A DNA stretch of 64,000 nucleotides from Martinezella lusitana (GTDB lineage: Bacteria > Pseudomonadota > Alphaproteobacteria > Rhizobiales > Rhizobiaceae). The notes below the pieces were generated by a model. That model was given only the letters and a program-made list of their open reading frames with translations. It ran no database searches and had not been told where the DNA came from. The stretch spans positions 1 to 64,000 of the forward strand of contig NZ_FMAF01000024.1 of the NCBI RefSeq assembly GCF_900094565.1. The letters run 5' to 3'. A program made the translations under genes and the position numbers. This document shows positions 27,700-36,115 of this stretch, in pieces (the first letter of the stretch is position 1; each line of letters begins with the position of its first letter).

Positions 27700-28455
27700 A
27701 TGACAGATTCAAATTTAGACAAGACCCTGGTCCTCATTCCCGCCCGCATGGCTTCCACTCGCCTGCCGGGCAAGCCGCTCGCGGATATTTGCGGCCTTCC
27801 CATGATCGTACAGGTTGCCAAGCGTGCGCGCGAGGCGGCGATCGGTCGCATCGTCGTCGCCGTCGATCACGAGGATACCTATGCCGCCGTTGCCAATGCC
27901 GGCTTCGAAGTCGTCATGACGCGTAGGGATCATCAATCGGGCTCGGACCGCATCTATGAGGCGCTGCAGGCCGTCGATCCCGAAGGCCGCGCCGAAATCA
28001 TCGTCAATGTCCAGGGCGACCTTCCCACAATCGATCCCGAAACCATCCGCGCATCGCTGCGTCCGCTCGAAAATCCGGCCGTCGACATTGCCACGCTGAC
28101 CGTCGAGATCAAGGACGAGGAAGAAAAGACGGCGCCGAGCGTCGTCAAGGTGGTCGGTTCGGCCATTTCGGACAATCGCCTGCGGGCGCTCTATTTCACC
28201 CGGACGACCGCGCCCTACGGCAATGGTCCGCTCTATCACCATATCGGCCTTTATGCCTATCGTCGCGCGGCGCTCGCAAAATTCGTCAGCCTCGGCCCAT
28301 CGCCGCTGGAACTGCGCGAATCGCTGGAGCAGCTGCGGGCGCTGGAAGCCGGCATGCGCATCGACGTCGAGATCGTTGACACGATCCCACTCGGTGTCGA
28401 TACTCCCGCCGACCTCGAAAAGGCTCGCCGTATCCTTTCCGCCGCTTCTCTCTGA
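27700..28455 (+). CDS. kdsB: 3-deoxy-manno-octulosonate cytidylyltransferase (CMP-KDO synthetase)
   Basis: Activates KDO with CTP for lipopolysaccharide core synthesis. Nucleotide-binding N-terminus VLIPARMASTRLPGKPLADI, then RRDHQSGSDRIYEAL, the metal-binding VNVQGDLPTIDP block (Asp of QGD) and the HHIGLYAYRRAAL block. ATG at 27700 is preferred to the upstream in-frame ATG at 27655 because family homology begins here. 251 aa is normal. pheA follows 23 bases downstream and is probably co-transcribed. Confidence 0.95.
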   Translation: MTDSNLDKTLVLIPARMASTRLPGKPLADICGLPMIVQVAKRAREAAIGRIVVAVDHEDTYAAVANAGFEVVMTRRDHQSGSDRIYEALQAVDPEGRAEIIVNVQGDLPTIDPETIRASLRPLENPAVDIATLTVEIKDEEEKTAPSVVKVVGSAISDNRLRALYFTRTTAPYGNGPLYHHIGLYAYRRAALAKFVSLGPSPLELRESLEQLRALEAGMRIDVEIVDTIPLGVDTPADLEKARRILSAASL

Positions 28456-28478
28456 CGGCACTCCCCAAAGGCAGTCCC

Positions 28479-29333
28479 ATGATCACCAAGACCAACAAGA
28501 TCTCCTTCCAGGGCGACTACGGCGCCAATTCCGACATGGCCTGCCGTGACATGTTCCCGACCATGGAGCCGCTGCCCTGCCAAACCTTCGAGGACGCCTT
28601 CACCGCGATCGACAACGGCGAAGCCGATCTCGGCATGATTCCGATCGAGAACACCATTGCCGGGCGCGTCGCCGACATTCACCACCTGCTGCCGGAATCG
28701 CGACTGCATATCGTCGGCGAATATTTCATGCCGATTCGCTTCCAGCTGATGGTGCTGCCTGGAGTGACCAAGGAAGAGATCCGCACGGTGCACAGCCACA
28801 TCCATGCGCTCGGCCAGTGCCGCAAGATCGTGCGCGCCAACGGCTGGAAGCCGGTCATCGCCGGCGATACGGCGGGTGCGGCCAAGCTGGTGCAGGAAAC
28901 CGGCGACCGCAGCATGGCGGCGCTGGCGCCACGGCTTGCGGCCGACCTTTATGGCCTTGAAATCATCGCCGAGAATGTCGAGGACACCGAAGACAACATG
29001 ACGCGCTTCGTCGTTTTGTCGCGCAACGAGACCTGGGCGGAACGCAACGCGCCGGACGAAAAAATCGTCACCACTTTCGTCTTCAACGTCCGCAACATTC
29101 CCGCCGCGCTCTACAAGGCGCTCGGCGGCTTCGCCACCAACGGCATCAACATGACGAAGCTCGAAAGCTACCAGCTCGGCGGCCGTTTTGTCGCAACGCA
29201 ATTCTATGCCGATATCGAAGGCCATCCCGCCGATGCGCATGTGCGCCGCGCGCTGGAAGAACTGCGCTTCTTCTCGGAAAAAGTCCGCATCCTCGGCGTC
29301 TACAAGGGGCATCCGATGCGGGGCGATCTCTAA
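28479..29333 (+). CDS. pheA: Prephenate dehydratase
   Basis: Converts prephenate to phenylpyruvate in phenylalanine synthesis. The catalytic domain (about 1-180) begins with ISFQGDYGANSDMA and carries the conserved MTRFVVLSR motif (Thr-Arg-Phe). A C-terminal ACT domain (about 195-275) contains the ESYQLGGRFVATQFYADIEGH block that binds the feedback inhibitor phenylalanine. There is no chorismate mutase domain, as expected for a monofunctional enzyme. 284 aa. Next to kdsB, with mosaic repeats immediately after. Confidence 0.95.
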   Translation: MITKTNKISFQGDYGANSDMACRDMFPTMEPLPCQTFEDAFTAIDNGEADLGMIPIENTIAGRVADIHHLLPESRLHIVGEYFMPIRFQLMVLPGVTKEEIRTVHSHIHALGQCRKIVRANGWKPVIAGDTAGAAKLVQETGDRSMAALAPRLAADLYGLEIIAENVEDTEDNMTRFVVLSRNETWAERNAPDEKIVTTFVFNVRNIPAALYKALGGFATNGINMTKLESYQLGGRFVATQFYADIEGHPADAHVRRALEELRFFSEKVRILGVYKGHPMRGDL

Positions 29334-29352
29334 GTCCGGTCGTGTCGGAAGC

Positions 29353-29515
29353 CACCTCGTGGTTCGAGGCACCACCGTTTTCGCTGCGCTCCCACGGCAG
29401 TGCCCCTCACCATGAGGTGGAGTGCCTTCTGTGGCGGCACAAAAGATCAGTCCTCATGGTGAGGTGCGAAAGCACCCTGAGCCTGTCGAAGGGCTGCAGC
29501 CTCGAACCACGAGGG
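29353..29515. repeat. Pair of inverted mosaic palindromic elements (RIME-like)
   Basis: The left element (29353-29419) carries CACCTCGTGGTTCGAGGCAC and a CCTCACCATGAGG palindrome. The right element (29450-29515) carries the same modules in reverse (TCCTCATGGTGAGGTGCGAA, then CTCGAACCACGAGG). Together they can fold into a large cruciform. A single partial copy is at 16718-16772. They lie between convergent pheA and a VOC gene. They resemble Rhizobium intergenic mosaic elements. Confidence 0.7.
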
Positions 29516-29548
29516 CGGATGGCGATACCGCTGCGCTTCCACCGTCAG

Positions 29549-29947
29549 CTATTCCGCAGCCTTGGTAACGACCTCAATGCGATGGCCGTCCGGATCGATG
29601 ACGAAGGCGGCAAAATAATTCGGGCCATAGTGAGGCCGAAGACCCGGTGCCCCATTGTCCACGCCGCCGTGAGCCAGCGCAGCCTCATAAAACGACGAAA
29701 CGGCTTCGCGGCCTGGTGCGGCAAAGGCGAGATGAAAGCCGGAGCCGGGAGCTCGAGCGTCCTTGCTCCGCAATTTGATGGCGAACTTGTCGCCGCCGCC
29801 TGCTGGGCCATATCCGATCGCTTGGTCGGGATTGCCTGGGTTTAGGTCTTCCCAAACCCGCACATAGCCAAGCGGTGCAAATGCGGCATCATAGAATGCA
29901 GCGGCTTTCTCGATATCTGCGACACCGAATGAAATGTGATGCAGCAA
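29549..29947 (-). CDS. VOC-family (glyoxalase/dioxygenase fold) protein
   Basis: Small metal-dependent enzyme or binding protein of the vicinal oxygen chelate superfamily; the reaction is unknown. Typical pattern: an N-terminal LHHISFGVADIEKAAAFYDAAF strand-helix with a possible His ligand, a GSGFHLAFAAPGREAV second module with His, and YAAFVIDPDGHRIEVV at the end with the usual late Glu ligand. 132 aa. Another, different VOC gene lies 246 bases away on the same strand, separated by palindromic repeats. Confidence 0.88.
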   Translation of the reverse strand: MLHHISFGVADIEKAAAFYDAAFAPLGYVRVWEDLNPGNPDQAIGYGPAGGGDKFAIKLRSKDARAPGSGFHLAFAAPGREAVSSFYEAALAHGGVDNGAPGLRPHYGPNYFAAFVIDPDGHRIEVVTKAAE

Positions 29948-30028
29948 TTGCGCCTTCCGTAGCTCTCTGGGTTATCGATCAGTCTCTTCCGCAAATGCCG
30001 CAAGTCAACTCGAATAATGGACGATTTG

Positions 30029-30178
30029 CCCCTCATCCGGCCTGTCGGCCACCTTCTCCCCGCGCGGGGAGAAGGGGATAGGTGCATCCACAGCCTTCCT
30101 TCCATCACAGCGCCCGGCGAGGGTTCGCTGTCGTCCCTCTCCCCGCGAGCGGGGAGAGGGCTAGGGTGAGGTGCAAGC
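30029..30178. repeat. Two palindromic intergenic elements of the CCTCTCCCCGC / GCGGGGAGAGG type
   Basis: The first (about 30029-30077) is built around CCTTCTCCCCGCGCGGGGAGAAGG. The second (about 30135-30171) is built around CCCTCTCCCCGCGAGCGGGGAGAGGG followed by CTAGGGTGAGG. The second shares its core and flank with the perfect palindrome at 50906-50961, so they are copies of one dispersed family. They fill the space between two VOC genes. Confidence 0.75.
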
Positions 30179-30193
30179 CACACGCCTGGCAGC

Positions 30194-30562
30194 TTATTTA
30201 TCCGGCTCACAAACCCGGAGCCGATGACCGTCGGGATCGAGGACGACGAAGGTCGGGCCGAAATCCATCGTCGTCAGTTCCTGCGCAATCGGCAGGCCAC
30301 GCGCCTTCCAATCCTTGTAGTGCTGTTCGACGGCGCCTGCGCCTTCGACCATGAAGCCCAGTTCGCCGCGATTGCCGATGGCGGAGGGCTGCGGTTCGAC
30401 GCTGCTGCGACGCCACAGGCCAAGGCTGAAGCCGTTGTTGAGCGAGAAAGCCACGAAATTCGGCGAGGCGAAGGCCGGCTCGTGACCGAGCAGGTCACGG
30501 TAGAACGGCGTGCTCTCGGCAGGATCCTTGACATAAAAGATGATGAGGTTGGGGTTGGTCAT
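30194..30562 (-). CDS. VOC-family protein (second copy type)
   Basis: Glyoxalase/bleomycin-resistance fold protein of unknown substrate. N-terminal strand LIIFYVKDPAESTPFYRDLLGHEP, centre FSLNNGFSLGLWRR, a GELGFMVEGAGAVEQHYKDW helix region and TFVVLDPDGHRLRVCEP at the end. The first ligand position typical of glyoxalase I (His) is not obvious, so it may be a divalent-metal-free or divergent member such as those resembling phenazine/antibiotic-binding proteins. 122 aa. Not a close copy of the 29549 gene. Confidence 0.85.
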   Translation of the reverse strand: MTNPNLIIFYVKDPAESTPFYRDLLGHEPAFASPNFVAFSLNNGFSLGLWRRSSVEPQPSAIGNRGELGFMVEGAGAVEQHYKDWKARGLPIAQELTTMDFGPTFVVLDPDGHRLRVCEPDK

Positions 30563-30687
30563 CGGGATATTCCTTTGGTTTTGAGGGATATGAGGGCGAG
30601 CATATGCGGTCCGGCAAGCTGGGCGAAGCTTGCCGGCGGAAGGCGAGTTGAGCGTGTCGGAAGTTAGGCTGTGAGTCGGCGGTGCGG

Positions 30688-30924
30688 TTAGTGCATCCGC
30701 TCTTCCTCGCGGTAAGGGGCGCGTCCGTCCAGGAAGCCCAGATCGCGCTTCACGGAATTCGGCGTTTCCTCGATATCGAGGCGGTTCCAGCGACGGGTGA
30801 AATAGCCAAGCGCAATCTGCGAGAGGCGAGCCAGCGGTGCCGATATTGAAACATCATTGCCCTTGCCGGATTCGACCCCACCGCGCTGCACTTGTTTCGT
30901 AGTGATGAAAACGTTGCTTGCCAT
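30688..30924 (-). CDS. Small hypothetical protein (78 aa) with DUF1127-like C-terminal half
   Basis: ATG at 30924 is preceded by GGGAGGA, which decides the start against the longer frame up to 31041. The C-terminal half (FTRRWNRLDIEETPNSVKRDLGFLDGRAP) recalls the Arg-rich W...R.. and RDLGF pattern of DUF1127 proteins, common small proteins of Rhizobiaceae, but the match is partial. Function unknown. It lies 83 bases after the WYL regulator gene on the same strand. Confidence 0.6.
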   Translation of the reverse strand: MASNVFITTKQVQRGGVESGKGNDVSISAPLARLSQIALGYFTRRWNRLDIEETPNSVKRDLGFLDGRAPYREEERMH

Positions 30925-31007
30925 GATCGGTCCTCCCATCCTGCTTGGATGGTGCCGATAATAGCCAAGCCTACTGACAGTTTCTGGCAGTAGTGTTGGT
31001 GTCGAGG

Positions 31008-31694
31008 TCAGTTGTGGACGACTCCCTCCCGGGCGTGCCATTCCCTGGCCAAGGCGACGCGGCGGCGTGGATAGCGTGCCTCCAGAACCGCGAAATCGAC
31101 GATACGGTCGGCGCGGAAATGACGAAAATCCTGGCGCAGTTCACACCAGGCCATGATGATGCGCGAATTGTCGAAATAGCCTAGCGCGAAGGGCCAGATG
31201 CGCCGGGTCGAAATGGAGCCGTTCACATCGCCATAGGTCAGCTGCACCATGCGCTCCGTGCGGATCGCCTTGCGCATGAGGGAAAGATCGGTCCTGTCCT
31301 CGGTGATGCGGCGCGTCGCGACGACCACCGCTGCCTGATCGACCTCGTCGCGCATCTCGGCCGGCAGCACCGCGGCGATCTTGGCAAGTGCATCCGCGCC
31401 CGCTGCCGCCAGTCGCGCGTCGGTAGCACGCGCCACCCACCGGGACCCCAGCACCAGCGCTTCGATCTCGTCCTGCGAAAACATCATCGGCGGCAGCATG
31501 AAGCCAGGCTTCAGAACATAGCCGATGCCCGGCTCGCCTTCGATCATGGCGCCCTGTGTCTGCAGGCTCGCGATATCGCGATAGAGCGTGCGGAGGCTGA
31601 CGCCGGTTTCCTCCGCCAGAACAGCACCGCTGACCGGGCGGCGGTAGCGCCTAAGCGTCTGCAGCAGCGTCAACAAGCGTTCCGAGCGTGCCAT
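31008..31694 (-). CDS. YafY/DeoR-type transcriptional regulator with WYL domain
   Basis: An N-terminal helix-turn-helix (about 1-55: RLLTLLQTLRRYRRPVSGAVLAEETGVSLRTLYRDIASL) binds DNA, followed by a C-terminal WYL ligand-binding domain (about 130-210) with TYGDVNGSISTRRIWPFALGYFDNSRIIMAWCELRQDFRHFRADRI. WYL domains sense nucleic acids or small ligands; the target is unknown. ATG 31694 chosen over TTG 31703. It starts 13 bases after the nudC stop, so it belongs to the HIT-nudC unit. 228 aa. Confidence 0.88.
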   Translation of the reverse strand: MARSERLLTLLQTLRRYRRPVSGAVLAEETGVSLRTLYRDIASLQTQGAMIEGEPGIGYVLKPGFMLPPMMFSQDEIEALVLGSRWVARATDARLAAAGADALAKIAAVLPAEMRDEVDQAAVVVATRRITEDRTDLSLMRKAIRTERMVQLTYGDVNGSISTRRIWPFALGYFDNSRIIMAWCELRQDFRHFRADRIVDFAVLEARYPRRRVALAREWHAREGVVHN

Positions 31695-31707
31695 GGCAGG
31701 CAAAGAC

Positions 31708-32667
31708 CTATCGTTTCCATTCCACCCAGTCGCGCATCAGGCGATGGGCAATGGCCCCCTTGGGCGGGGACGTGTTGCCGGAGGCGGAGACTCGATCGAG
31801 CATGGCAAGCGTTTCTTCGGGCGTGAACCAGCGGCAGTCCTCGAGCTCGGCTTCGTCCATGTGAATCTCCGTCGACTTCGCCTCGGCATAGCAGCCGATC
31901 ATCAGCGAGTGCGGCATCGGCCAGGGCTGTGACGCATGATAGCGCACGCGGCCGGTTTGGATGCCGGATTCCTCGTGCGTCTCGCGGCGCACGGCATTCT
32001 CGATTGTTTCGCCCGGCTCGACGAAACCGGCCAGACAGGAATACATGCCGGGCGCAAAATGGTGGCTGCGGCCGAGCAGGCAGCGATTCCGTTCCTCATC
32101 GACCGTCAGCATGATGACGACCGGGTCGGTACGCGGGAAGATCACGTGTTCACAGGCCGTGCAGACCCGCTTGTAGCCGCCGATGCGGCTTTCCATGACG
32201 GAGCCGCACCGCCCGCAGAAGCGGTTGTCGCTGTTCCAGCGGATGAGGCTCATGCCCTGCGCCGCCTCGCCGAGGATTTCGCCCTCCAGCAAGAGGTCGC
32301 GCCAGAGCGAGCGCATGTCGGCCGGCTTGTACTGGCTCGCGAGCTCGTCGGCATTGATGCGTACCGGCACAGCCAGCCGCGGCTCGCCGGTCCTGCGGTA
32401 GCCGAGCAGCACGGCGGCCTCCCAATCCGGATCGAGTTCCTGCAACTCGTAGCGGGCAAACAGCGGATCGAGCACCTGGCCGTCGTGCTTCAAGACCAGC
32501 TGCTCCTTGGCAAAGGCCAGGATATGCGTGCCTTCCTTGGCCAGCGCCTGCTTGATCGATTCCTCGTCGCGATGCTCGGCATCCCGGTTAAGCTGATTTT
32601 CCGCAAAGGCGGTGAGACTGCTGGCTTCCGGATGGGGCGCATCCGAGGAAAAGATGGAATGGCTCAT
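31708..32667 (-). CDS. nudC: NAD(H) pyrophosphatase / RNA-decapping Nudix hydrolase NudC
   Basis: Hydrolyses NADH to NMNH and AMP and removes NAD caps from RNA. The N-terminal domain is followed by a zinc ribbon with Cys151, Cys154, Cys169 and Cys172 (FCGRCG...CTAC). The Nudix box is GFVEPGETIENAVRRETHEESGI (about 214-236). The NudC-specific SQPWPMPHSLM motif comes soon after (about 245-255). 319 aa. The start codon overlaps the stop of the upstream HIT gene by 4 bases on the minus strand. Confidence 0.95.
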   Translation of the reverse strand: MSHSIFSSDAPHPEASSLTAFAENQLNRDAEHRDEESIKQALAKEGTHILAFAKEQLVLKHDGQVLDPLFARYELQELDPDWEAAVLLGYRRTGEPRLAVPVRINADELASQYKPADMRSLWRDLLLEGEILGEAAQGMSLIRWNSDNRFCGRCGSVMESRIGGYKRVCTACEHVIFPRTDPVVIMLTVDEERNRCLLGRSHHFAPGMYSCLAGFVEPGETIENAVRRETHEESGIQTGRVRYHASQPWPMPHSLMIGCYAEAKSTEIHMDEAELEDCRWFTPEETLAMLDRVSASGNTSPPKGAIAHRLMRDWVEWKR

Positions 32668-33074
32668 TGTGAAAGCGTGTCCCGCAACTTGGCTATGAAG
32701 CTGTTCATATCTTCGTCCGAATAGGGCTCCGCCTTGCCGTGACCCCAGATCGGGCCGGGCCAGTTTGCGTCCCCTTCGAACCGCGCAATCACATGAACAT
32801 GAAGCTGACGGACGATATTTCCAAGAGCCCCGACGTTGATTTTTGTCGCCCCTGTCAGCGTCTTCAGGGCGCTCGCGACCTTCTCGGTCTCGAAAGTGAG
32901 CAAAATCTGGTCGAGCGGTGTCAACTCGAATATTTCCGATTTATCGGGCCGGCGGGGCACCAGCAGAAGCCACGGCCAACGGCTATCCTTCATCAGGCGC
33001 ACGTCGCAAAGGCCTGTCATCACGACGGAAACGCTGTCATTCGCCAGTCTCTCGTCGAGAGCGAAGTCTTTCAA
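32664..33074 (-). CDS. HIT-family protein with Gln at the first triad position
   Basis: Histidine-triad fold nucleotide hydrolase or transferase. The usual H-x-H-x-H motif reads QLHVH (Gln90, His92, His94), so the first His is replaced while the central nucleophile His is kept. The N-terminal half contains the WPWLLLVPRRPD strand typical of this small bacterial HIT group. Substrate unknown. 136 aa. First gene of a likely HIT-nudC-WYL unit, tight spacing with a 4-base overlap to nudC. Confidence 0.85.
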   Translation of the reverse strand: MKDFALDERLANDSVSVVMTGLCDVRLMKDSRWPWLLLVPRRPDKSEIFELTPLDQILLTFETEKVASALKTLTGATKINVGALGNIVRQLHVHVIARFEGDANWPGPIWGHGKAEPYSDEDMNSFIAKLRDTLSQ

Positions 33075-33159
33075 GGGGCATCCTCCATTGTTTTATCAAA
33101 TGTTTAGCAGTTTTTTTTGACCTTGGCTTGCTTTTGATGGCGATATTGCCGATATGTGC

Positions 33160-33264
33160 ATCCGGGAGGTTGGTGGTGGACGAGCCACTCGCCAACCGGG
33201 TCAGGTCCGGAAGGAAGCAGCCCTAACGAGCCCGGCACGGGTCATCGTGCCAGCCTCCCACCCT
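33160..33264 (+). ncRNA. ffs: Signal recognition particle 4.5S RNA
   Basis: RNA of the bacterial SRP that with Ffh targets membrane proteins. The conserved apical domain GGTCAGGTCCGGAAGGAAGCAGCC is at about 33199-33222. The 5' strand GGGAGG (33164-33169) pairs with CCTCCC (33254-33259) to close a long hairpin. About 100 bases, lying just upstream of dnaX, the usual place in rhizobia. Ends are set by the closing stem and are approximate. Confidence 0.92.
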
Positions 33265-33307
33265 TTCCGAAAGCAAGACCCGGCTTTCTGCGGGCAACAG
33301 CAGGGCG

Positions 33308-35185
33308 ATGAGCGACAGCGAGCGACAAGCAAAAGATGCCGCCTCGACCGGCACCGGTTACCGGGTGCTGGCCCGCAAGTACAGGCCCAAGGACTTCACA
33401 GATCTTATGGTCGGCCAGGAGCCGATGGTCCGCACGCTCACCAACGCGTTCGAGACCGGGCGCATCGCGCAGGCCTACATGCTGACCGGCGTGCGCGGCG
33501 TCGGCAAGACGACGACCGCCCGCATCCTTGCCCGTGCACTCAACTACAAGACATCGGACATCGATCGCCCAACGATCGATCTGCGCGAGCCAGGCGAGCA
33601 TTGCCAGGCGATCATGGAAGGCCGGCATGTCGATGTCATCGAGATGGACGCCGCCTCCCATACGGGTATCGACGACATCCGTGAGATCATCGAGCAGGTG
33701 CGCTACCGGCCGGTATCGGCGCGCTACAAGGTCTACATCATCGACGAAGTGCACATGCTGTCGACGGCCGCCTTCAACGGCCTGTTGAAGACGCTGGAAG
33801 AACCCCCCGAGCATGTGAAATTCATCTTCGCCACGACAGAAATCCGCAAGGTGCCGATCACGGTCCTGTCGCGCTGCCAGCGCTTCGACCTGCGCCGCAT
33901 CAGCGCGTCCGATCTTGTGGGACTGTTCACCACCATCGCCGGCAAGGAAGGCATCGAGGTGGAGCCGGAAGCGCTCGCCATGATCGCCCGGGCCGCCGAA
34001 GGCTCGGCGCGCGACGGTCTGTCGCTGCTCGACCAGGCGATCGCCCACGGCAGCGGTTTTGTTGCAGCCGATGCCGTGCGCTCGATGCTGGGACTTGCCG
34101 ATCGCGCCCGCATCGTCGATCTCTTCGGCCACATCGTCAAAGGCGATGTTTCGTCCGCCTTGGCTGAGTTCAACAGCCAGTATGAGGCCGGCGCCAACCC
34201 CGTCGTCGTGCTGACCGACCTTGCCGATTTCACCCATCTCGTCACCCGCCTGAAATATGTGCCCGATGCCGCCGACGATCCGTCGCTGAGCGAAGTCGAG
34301 CGCATAAAAGCGTTGGAGTTTGCGCAGGGCGTGGCGGTGACGGCACTGTCGCGCATCTGGCAGATGCTTCTGAAGGGCATAGCCGAGACCGAGAACGCGT
34401 CGCGGACTGCCGGTGCTGCCGAAATGGTATTGATCCGGCTGGCGCATGCCGCGCATCTGCCCGCACCGGAAGATGCCGCGCGCAGGCTTGTGGAATTTTC
34501 TGATGGCAATGGCGGTGCTCGCCCACCGTCGGCATCCCCCATCGGCAGCGGCGGAGGGACACCGGTTTCCTACCAGGGCACTGCCATGGCGAGAGCCGTC
34601 GAAACACCAGCGCCACGACCCGCGCCCTCGGCGCCGGTTGCCATGTTGCGTTCGGTGCCGAATACGCAGCCGGATTCGGCACCCGTGGGACGCATCGAGC
34701 CGAGGCCGACCGAAGCGCCAAAGCCGCTCGTGCCGATCAATTCGATGACCGATATCGCCGAGCTTGCCGGCCAGAAGCGCGATCCGAAGCTGAAGGTGCT
34801 GGTGCGCACCTTCGTGCGCCCCGTACGGCTGGAGCCGGGCCGGCTCGACGTCAGCCTGACATCAGGCGCTCCCGGCACACTGCTGAACGAGCTTGCCGTC
34901 AAGCTGAAGGAATGGACCGGCATCCACTGGATCGTCAGTCTCAGCCGCGACGAAGGCGAGCCGACGCTGGTGGAAGCCGAAGCGAACGCGCAGAAGCAGC
35001 GGGTTGCCGATGCGCGGCAGGACCCCGATGTCGCGGCGATCCTGTCGCAATTTCCCGGTGCAAAGATCATCGACGTACGCGTGCGGGCACCGGAGACGGA
35101 AGAAGAGGAGGAGCAGACAACCGCTCCAGCCATCGCAGAATCCGTCGACGGGGATATTCTGCCGGGCGACGACATAGAATTCTAG
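33308..35185 (+). CDS. dnaX: DNA polymerase III subunits gamma/tau
   Basis: Clamp-loader ATPase subunit. The N-terminal AAA+ domain has Walker A GVRGVGKTTTA (about 58-69), Walker B YIIDEVHML (about 143-151) and sensor 1 FATTEIRKVP. The zinc-binding loop normally made of four Cys is largely lost: only one Cys (EHCQAIMEG) remains between the Walker motifs. A Pro-rich linker (about 400-470) leads to the C-terminal tau domain that contacts polymerase and helicase. 625 aa. No slippery frameshift site for gamma was noticed. ebfC follows. Confidence 0.95.
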   Translation: MSDSERQAKDAASTGTGYRVLARKYRPKDFTDLMVGQEPMVRTLTNAFETGRIAQAYMLTGVRGVGKTTTARILARALNYKTSDIDRPTIDLREPGEHCQAIMEGRHVDVIEMDAASHTGIDDIREIIEQVRYRPVSARYKVYIIDEVHMLSTAAFNGLLKTLEEPPEHVKFIFATTEIRKVPITVLSRCQRFDLRRISASDLVGLFTTIAGKEGIEVEPEALAMIARAAEGSARDGLSLLDQAIAHGSGFVAADAVRSMLGLADRARIVDLFGHIVKGDVSSALAEFNSQYEAGANPVVVLTDLADFTHLVTRLKYVPDAADDPSLSEVERIKALEFAQGVAVTALSRIWQMLLKGIAETENASRTAGAAEMVLIRLAHAAHLPAPEDAARRLVEFSDGNGGARPPSASPIGSGGGTPVSYQGTAMARAVETPAPRPAPSAPVAMLRSVPNTQPDSAPVGRIEPRPTEAPKPLVPINSMTDIAELAGQKRDPKLKVLVRTFVRPVRLEPGRLDVSLTSGAPGTLLNELAVKLKEWTGIHWIVSLSRDEGEPTLVEAEANAQKQRVADARQDPDVAAILSQFPGAKIIDVRVRAPETEEEEEQTTAPAIAESVDGDILPGDDIEF

Positions 35186-35287
35186 GAGTAGGATGAACGG
35201 CAGCGGAACCGCATGGGCTCGACGCCTGGAGCGGCCTTCGCATCCCATCCTCACCAATTACGCTGACGATACGCAAAAGAAGGACCA

Positions 35288-35617
35288 ATGACGATGCGTG
35301 ACATCATGGGCATGATGGGCAAAGTGAAGGAAATGCAGGCCAAGATGGAGAAGATGCAGTCGGAAATCGCCGACATTCGCGTCGAAGGCAAGGCCGGCGG
35401 CGGCCTCGTCACCGTCACCGTCAACGGCAAGAGCCAGATGCTGGGCATCAAGATCGATCCGTCACTCTTCAAGGAAGACGATGTCGAGATCCTCGAAGAC
35501 CTGATCGTCGCCGCCAACAAGGATGCCCAGGAAAAGGCCGAGGCGATCGCCGCCGACAAGACCCGCGAGCTGACCGCCGGCCTGCCGATCCCGCCCGGTT
35601 TCAAGCTGCCTTTCTAA
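35288..35617 (+). CDS. Nucleoid-associated protein YbaB/EbfC
   Basis: Small dimeric DNA-binding protein of the YbaB/EbfC family, usually encoded between dnaX and recR as partly seen here. An N-terminal helix rich in Met, Lys and Glu (MGMMGKVKEMQAKMEKMQSEI) is followed by the VTVNGKSQMLGIKIDPSLF strands and a C-terminal helix (LEDLIVAANKDAQEKAE). ATG at 35288 has AAGGA 5 bases upstream; ATG 35294 is the alternative. 109 aa. Confidence 0.93.
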   Translation: MTMRDIMGMMGKVKEMQAKMEKMQSEIADIRVEGKAGGGLVTVTVNGKSQMLGIKIDPSLFKEDDVEILEDLIVAANKDAQEKAEAIAADKTRELTAGLPIPPGFKLPF

Positions 35618-35638
35618 GATCGGCGCCCAAAGGCTCCC

Positions 35639-36115
35639 TCACCGGGCGATCGTCTTGCGGATCAATTCGCGGCCGATCGGCTTTACCGGTTCGTTCCGCA
35701 GCACCAGCGACGTCGTCACCGCGCCATGGCGGGCGATGGAATCGACGATGGTTTCAAGGTTGGCGGCTGTCGGCACGAGGACCTTGAGCAGGAAACAATC
35801 CTCCCCCGTCAATCTGAGAACTTCGATGATCTCGGGCATTTCCGAAAACTGCTTCAGGCACGGACGGATATGCTCATGCGAGGTGCGCAGCCGGATGACC
35901 GCCATCATGCCGAGCCCGACCGTAGCGGGATCGACGACGGCACGATAGCCTGCGATCACACCTCGCTCTTCCAGCCGCTTCAACCGCTCCGATGCCGCCG
36001 GCTGCGAAAGGCCGACGCGGCGACCGAGTTCCGATACCGAGATCCTTCCATCCCGCTGCAGGATCTCGATCATCGACATGTCAGTCGGGTCCAACTCCTT
36101 CTCGGCGCTTTCCAT
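35639..36115 (-). CDS. Lrp/AsnC-family transcriptional regulator
   Basis: N-terminal helix-turn-helix (about 10-60: IEILQRDGRISVSELGRRVGLSQPAASERLKRLEERGVI) and a C-terminal RAM/effector domain that binds an amino acid (about 70-150). 158 aa, standard. It lies divergent from the hydrolase and LysE-exporter genes at 36226-37467, which are its likely targets: Lrp-type regulators often control an adjacent amino-acid exporter. The effector is unknown. Confidence 0.9.
   Translation of the reverse strand: MESAEKELDPTDMSMIEILQRDGRISVSELGRRVGLSQPAASERLKRLEERGVIAGYRAVVDPATVGLGMMAVIRLRTSHEHIRPCLKQFSEMPEIIEVLRLTGEDCFLLKVLVPTAANLETIVDSIARHGAVTTSLVLRNEPVKPIGRELIRKTIAR

Noticed and set aside
29341..30180. 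Possible CRISPR array
   Set aside because: The repeats are few, palindromic, of unequal spacing and in both orientations, without unique spacers of constant length or cas genes.
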